A stretch of DNA of 28,376 nt from the NCBI GenBank assembly GCA_049999725.1, contig JBNGIS010032697.1:1-28376 (forward strand), in the 5' to 3' direction. This document shows positions 27,213 to 28,376 of the stretch, in pieces. The translations under genes were made by a program, and so were the position numbers. The DNA is from Haplomitrium mnioides (lineage: Eukaryota > Marchantiophyta > Haplomitriopsida > Calobryales). The number at the start of each line of letters is the position of its first letter. Position 1 is the stretch's first letter. Below the pieces are notes generated by a model that saw only the letters and a list, made by a program, of their open reading frames with translations, did no database searches and was not told the origin of the DNA.

Positions 27213-28376
27213 GGAGAGCAGGAAAAAGGGCTAGCCATCAAATCATCTTCAGCAAGAATGTCATCCAACACATTGATTCCTGGACGACTCATGACTGGAG
27301 GGCTCTGAGGAACAGGATCCGTGATTCCAAAGGTGGCAGCTTGAGGAGTCGAAGGGGGCGGAGGCTTGCCTGCCTGAGTCAGCTAGGGAAGAGGAGTAGA
27401 ACTTGCTGCTTCTGTGGTATCTTGCACTTGTAGTGGTCTACTCCTGATGTTCCATTTTACTAGGGGCCTCTCCATCGGTTTATCCTTGTTCTTGGGGTTG
27501 GGCTTGGGAGTCTTGAGAGGGATGGAAGGGGCTTTCCTTGAGTTACGTCGTGTCACCTTCCTCCACTCTCCTTCTAGTTCTGATGAAGGAGAGCTAGACT
27601 GCCCCGCACAAGCTAGGAGAGGAGCGTCACAAGTTGAATTAGACCTATCTTCAATCTGACTTCCCTTGTGTCCAATGGGCAGGCTAGAGGTCGGGAAGCA
27701 GCTAGCCTCTTCTCTGGATAGGGGGGGTCTGATTCGATTCCAGGTAGGCCTCCTTCCCATGAACCTTGATTATATTCCTCATCCTGGAGGCTTGTCCAAG
27801 AGGGGGCTCTAATGGAGACTTCTGCTTAGAAGGTCCATCTAGGGTTGAATCCCTTGGCTGATTCTGAGGATCTCTAGAGAGAACTTCAACCCTTCCTGCT
27901 AGAGAAGCACTCAAAGTGTCCATGGAGGAGATGATCACTTTAGCCTTTTCTTTATCTTTTTCTCTAAGGCTCTCTCTCTTTCCTCGCTTGGACCAATTGG
28001 GGATGTGGCCCCTAGGACAGTCTTTAATAAAGTGGTCCAGACTCCTACACCCCAGACATCTAAGAGGGATGCCGTCATATTCAACTTCTTGGAGGAATCT
28101 CTTGCCCCCCGGCCCTTTAAGTCCAATCGTGGTCACCACTCCATCAGAAGTGTCGAGTTCCACACAGAACTTGACATGCGTTTCTCTCTCGAATGGGGGG
28201 ATTGCCACCACCTTGCCAAAGCTTTCTGCCACCTTGGAAATCTGATTGCGGAATTCCTCCGGGAGGAAGGGGAGGGTGATCCATTTTGGAGCTGCTCTCT
28301 TTGCTTATGAGATGGGATCAAATAAAGGGCCCAAGTTCTGAATGGAGCACATCTTTTTCTTCAGGAAGAAGGGTCC
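27209..28376 (-). pseudogene. LINE ORF1, 3' part: DUF4283-like domain and CCHC knuckle
   Basis: It enters from the right edge. PKWITLPFLPEEF, VAESFGKVVAIPPF, HVKFCVELD and YDGIPLRCLGC match plant LINE ORF1 (DUF4283 then zf-CCHC_4). The knuckle RCLGCRSLDHFIKDC is a perfect C-X2-C-X4-H-X4-C at 28017-28058. A basic KRGKRESLREKDKEK stretch and a proline-rich tail follow. Damage: TAA at 28305-28307, a frameshift at the G7 run 27721-27727 (C7 on the coding strand), and TAG at 27383-27385. The frame then stays open to a TGA at 27209-27211 that overlaps the ORF2 ATG as ATGA. ORF1 is an RNA-binding chaperone that forms the RNP with ORF2. Confidence 0.88.

Larger units (their letters stand above)
22782..28376 (-). 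mobile_element. L1-type LINE retrotransposon, 5' end outside window
   Basis: Minus strand from the right edge: ORF1 (DUF4283-like region, zinc knuckle), ORF2 (AP-type endonuclease, RT, zf-RVT), 3' UTR with AATAAA, then A9. This is the plant L1 layout. At least 5.6 kb are present and the 3' end is intact, so it is not a 5'-truncated stub within view. Coding damage is small: one stop in ORF2, and two stops and one frameshift in ORF1. Confidence 0.92.

Noticed and set aside
23146-28310. Numerous ORFs of 60-114 codons on the plus strand opposite the LINE
   Set aside because: They are antisense shadows of the well-supported minus-strand ORF1 and ORF2.

Overview
The window is a graveyard of plant transposable elements. 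I see no host gene, no rRNA and no convincing tRNA gene. It contains plant-type copia and gypsy LTR retrotransposons primed by initiator tRNA-Met, a plant L1-type LINE with DUF4283 and zinc-knuckle ORF1 features, G-box-containing LTRs and a gypsy integrase with a PHD finger. Together these point to nuclear DNA of a land plant with a large, repeat-rich genome; a gymnosperm would fit, but that is inference. Most elements are AT-rich, old and full of stops. The LINE at the right end is visibly more GC-rich and far better preserved.

Layout, left to right. (1) 1-1833, minus strand: 5' part of a gypsy element, with gag running off the left edge, two small tandem leader ORFs, a tRNA-iMet primer-binding site and a 550-bp 5' LTR. 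It is inserted into the reverse transcriptase of (2), a decayed minus-strand copia element (1834 to about 5904), whose RT is also split by a 36-bp-periodic motif array (2200-2623). (3) 5905-9810: long gene-poor stretch, partly a purine-rich (minus: pyrimidine-rich) leader. (4) 9815-15518: a second minus-strand copia family, with integrase fragment, gag, LTR A (11526-12422), a 2.2-kb tandem array with a three-subunit higher-order period of about 228 bp, and LTR B (14605-15518). (5) 15868-18200: a minus-strand gypsy pol fragment with a PHD finger at the integrase C-terminus and a probable 394-bp 3' LTR. (6) About 18202-21313: a plus-strand gypsy with 5' LTR, PBS, gag, protease, truncated RT and integrase. 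(7) 21314-22780: spacer with a 33-bp minisatellite and a tRNA-derived SINE-like sequence. (8) 22782-28376, minus strand: a LINE with ORF2 complete except for one TGA, the 3' part of ORF1, and a 3' end with AATAAA and a short poly(A).

These parts do not form a pathway; they record successive insertions. The relative order visible is: the copia at 1834-5904 was inserted before the gypsy at 1-1833, and the LINE looks youngest. The best second-look items are the paired leader ORFs of the left gypsy, the LTR-array-LTR structure with its higher-order repeat, the periodic palindrome array inside copia RT, the PHD-finger integrase, and the near-intact LINE whose ORF1 stop overlaps the ORF2 start as ATGA.
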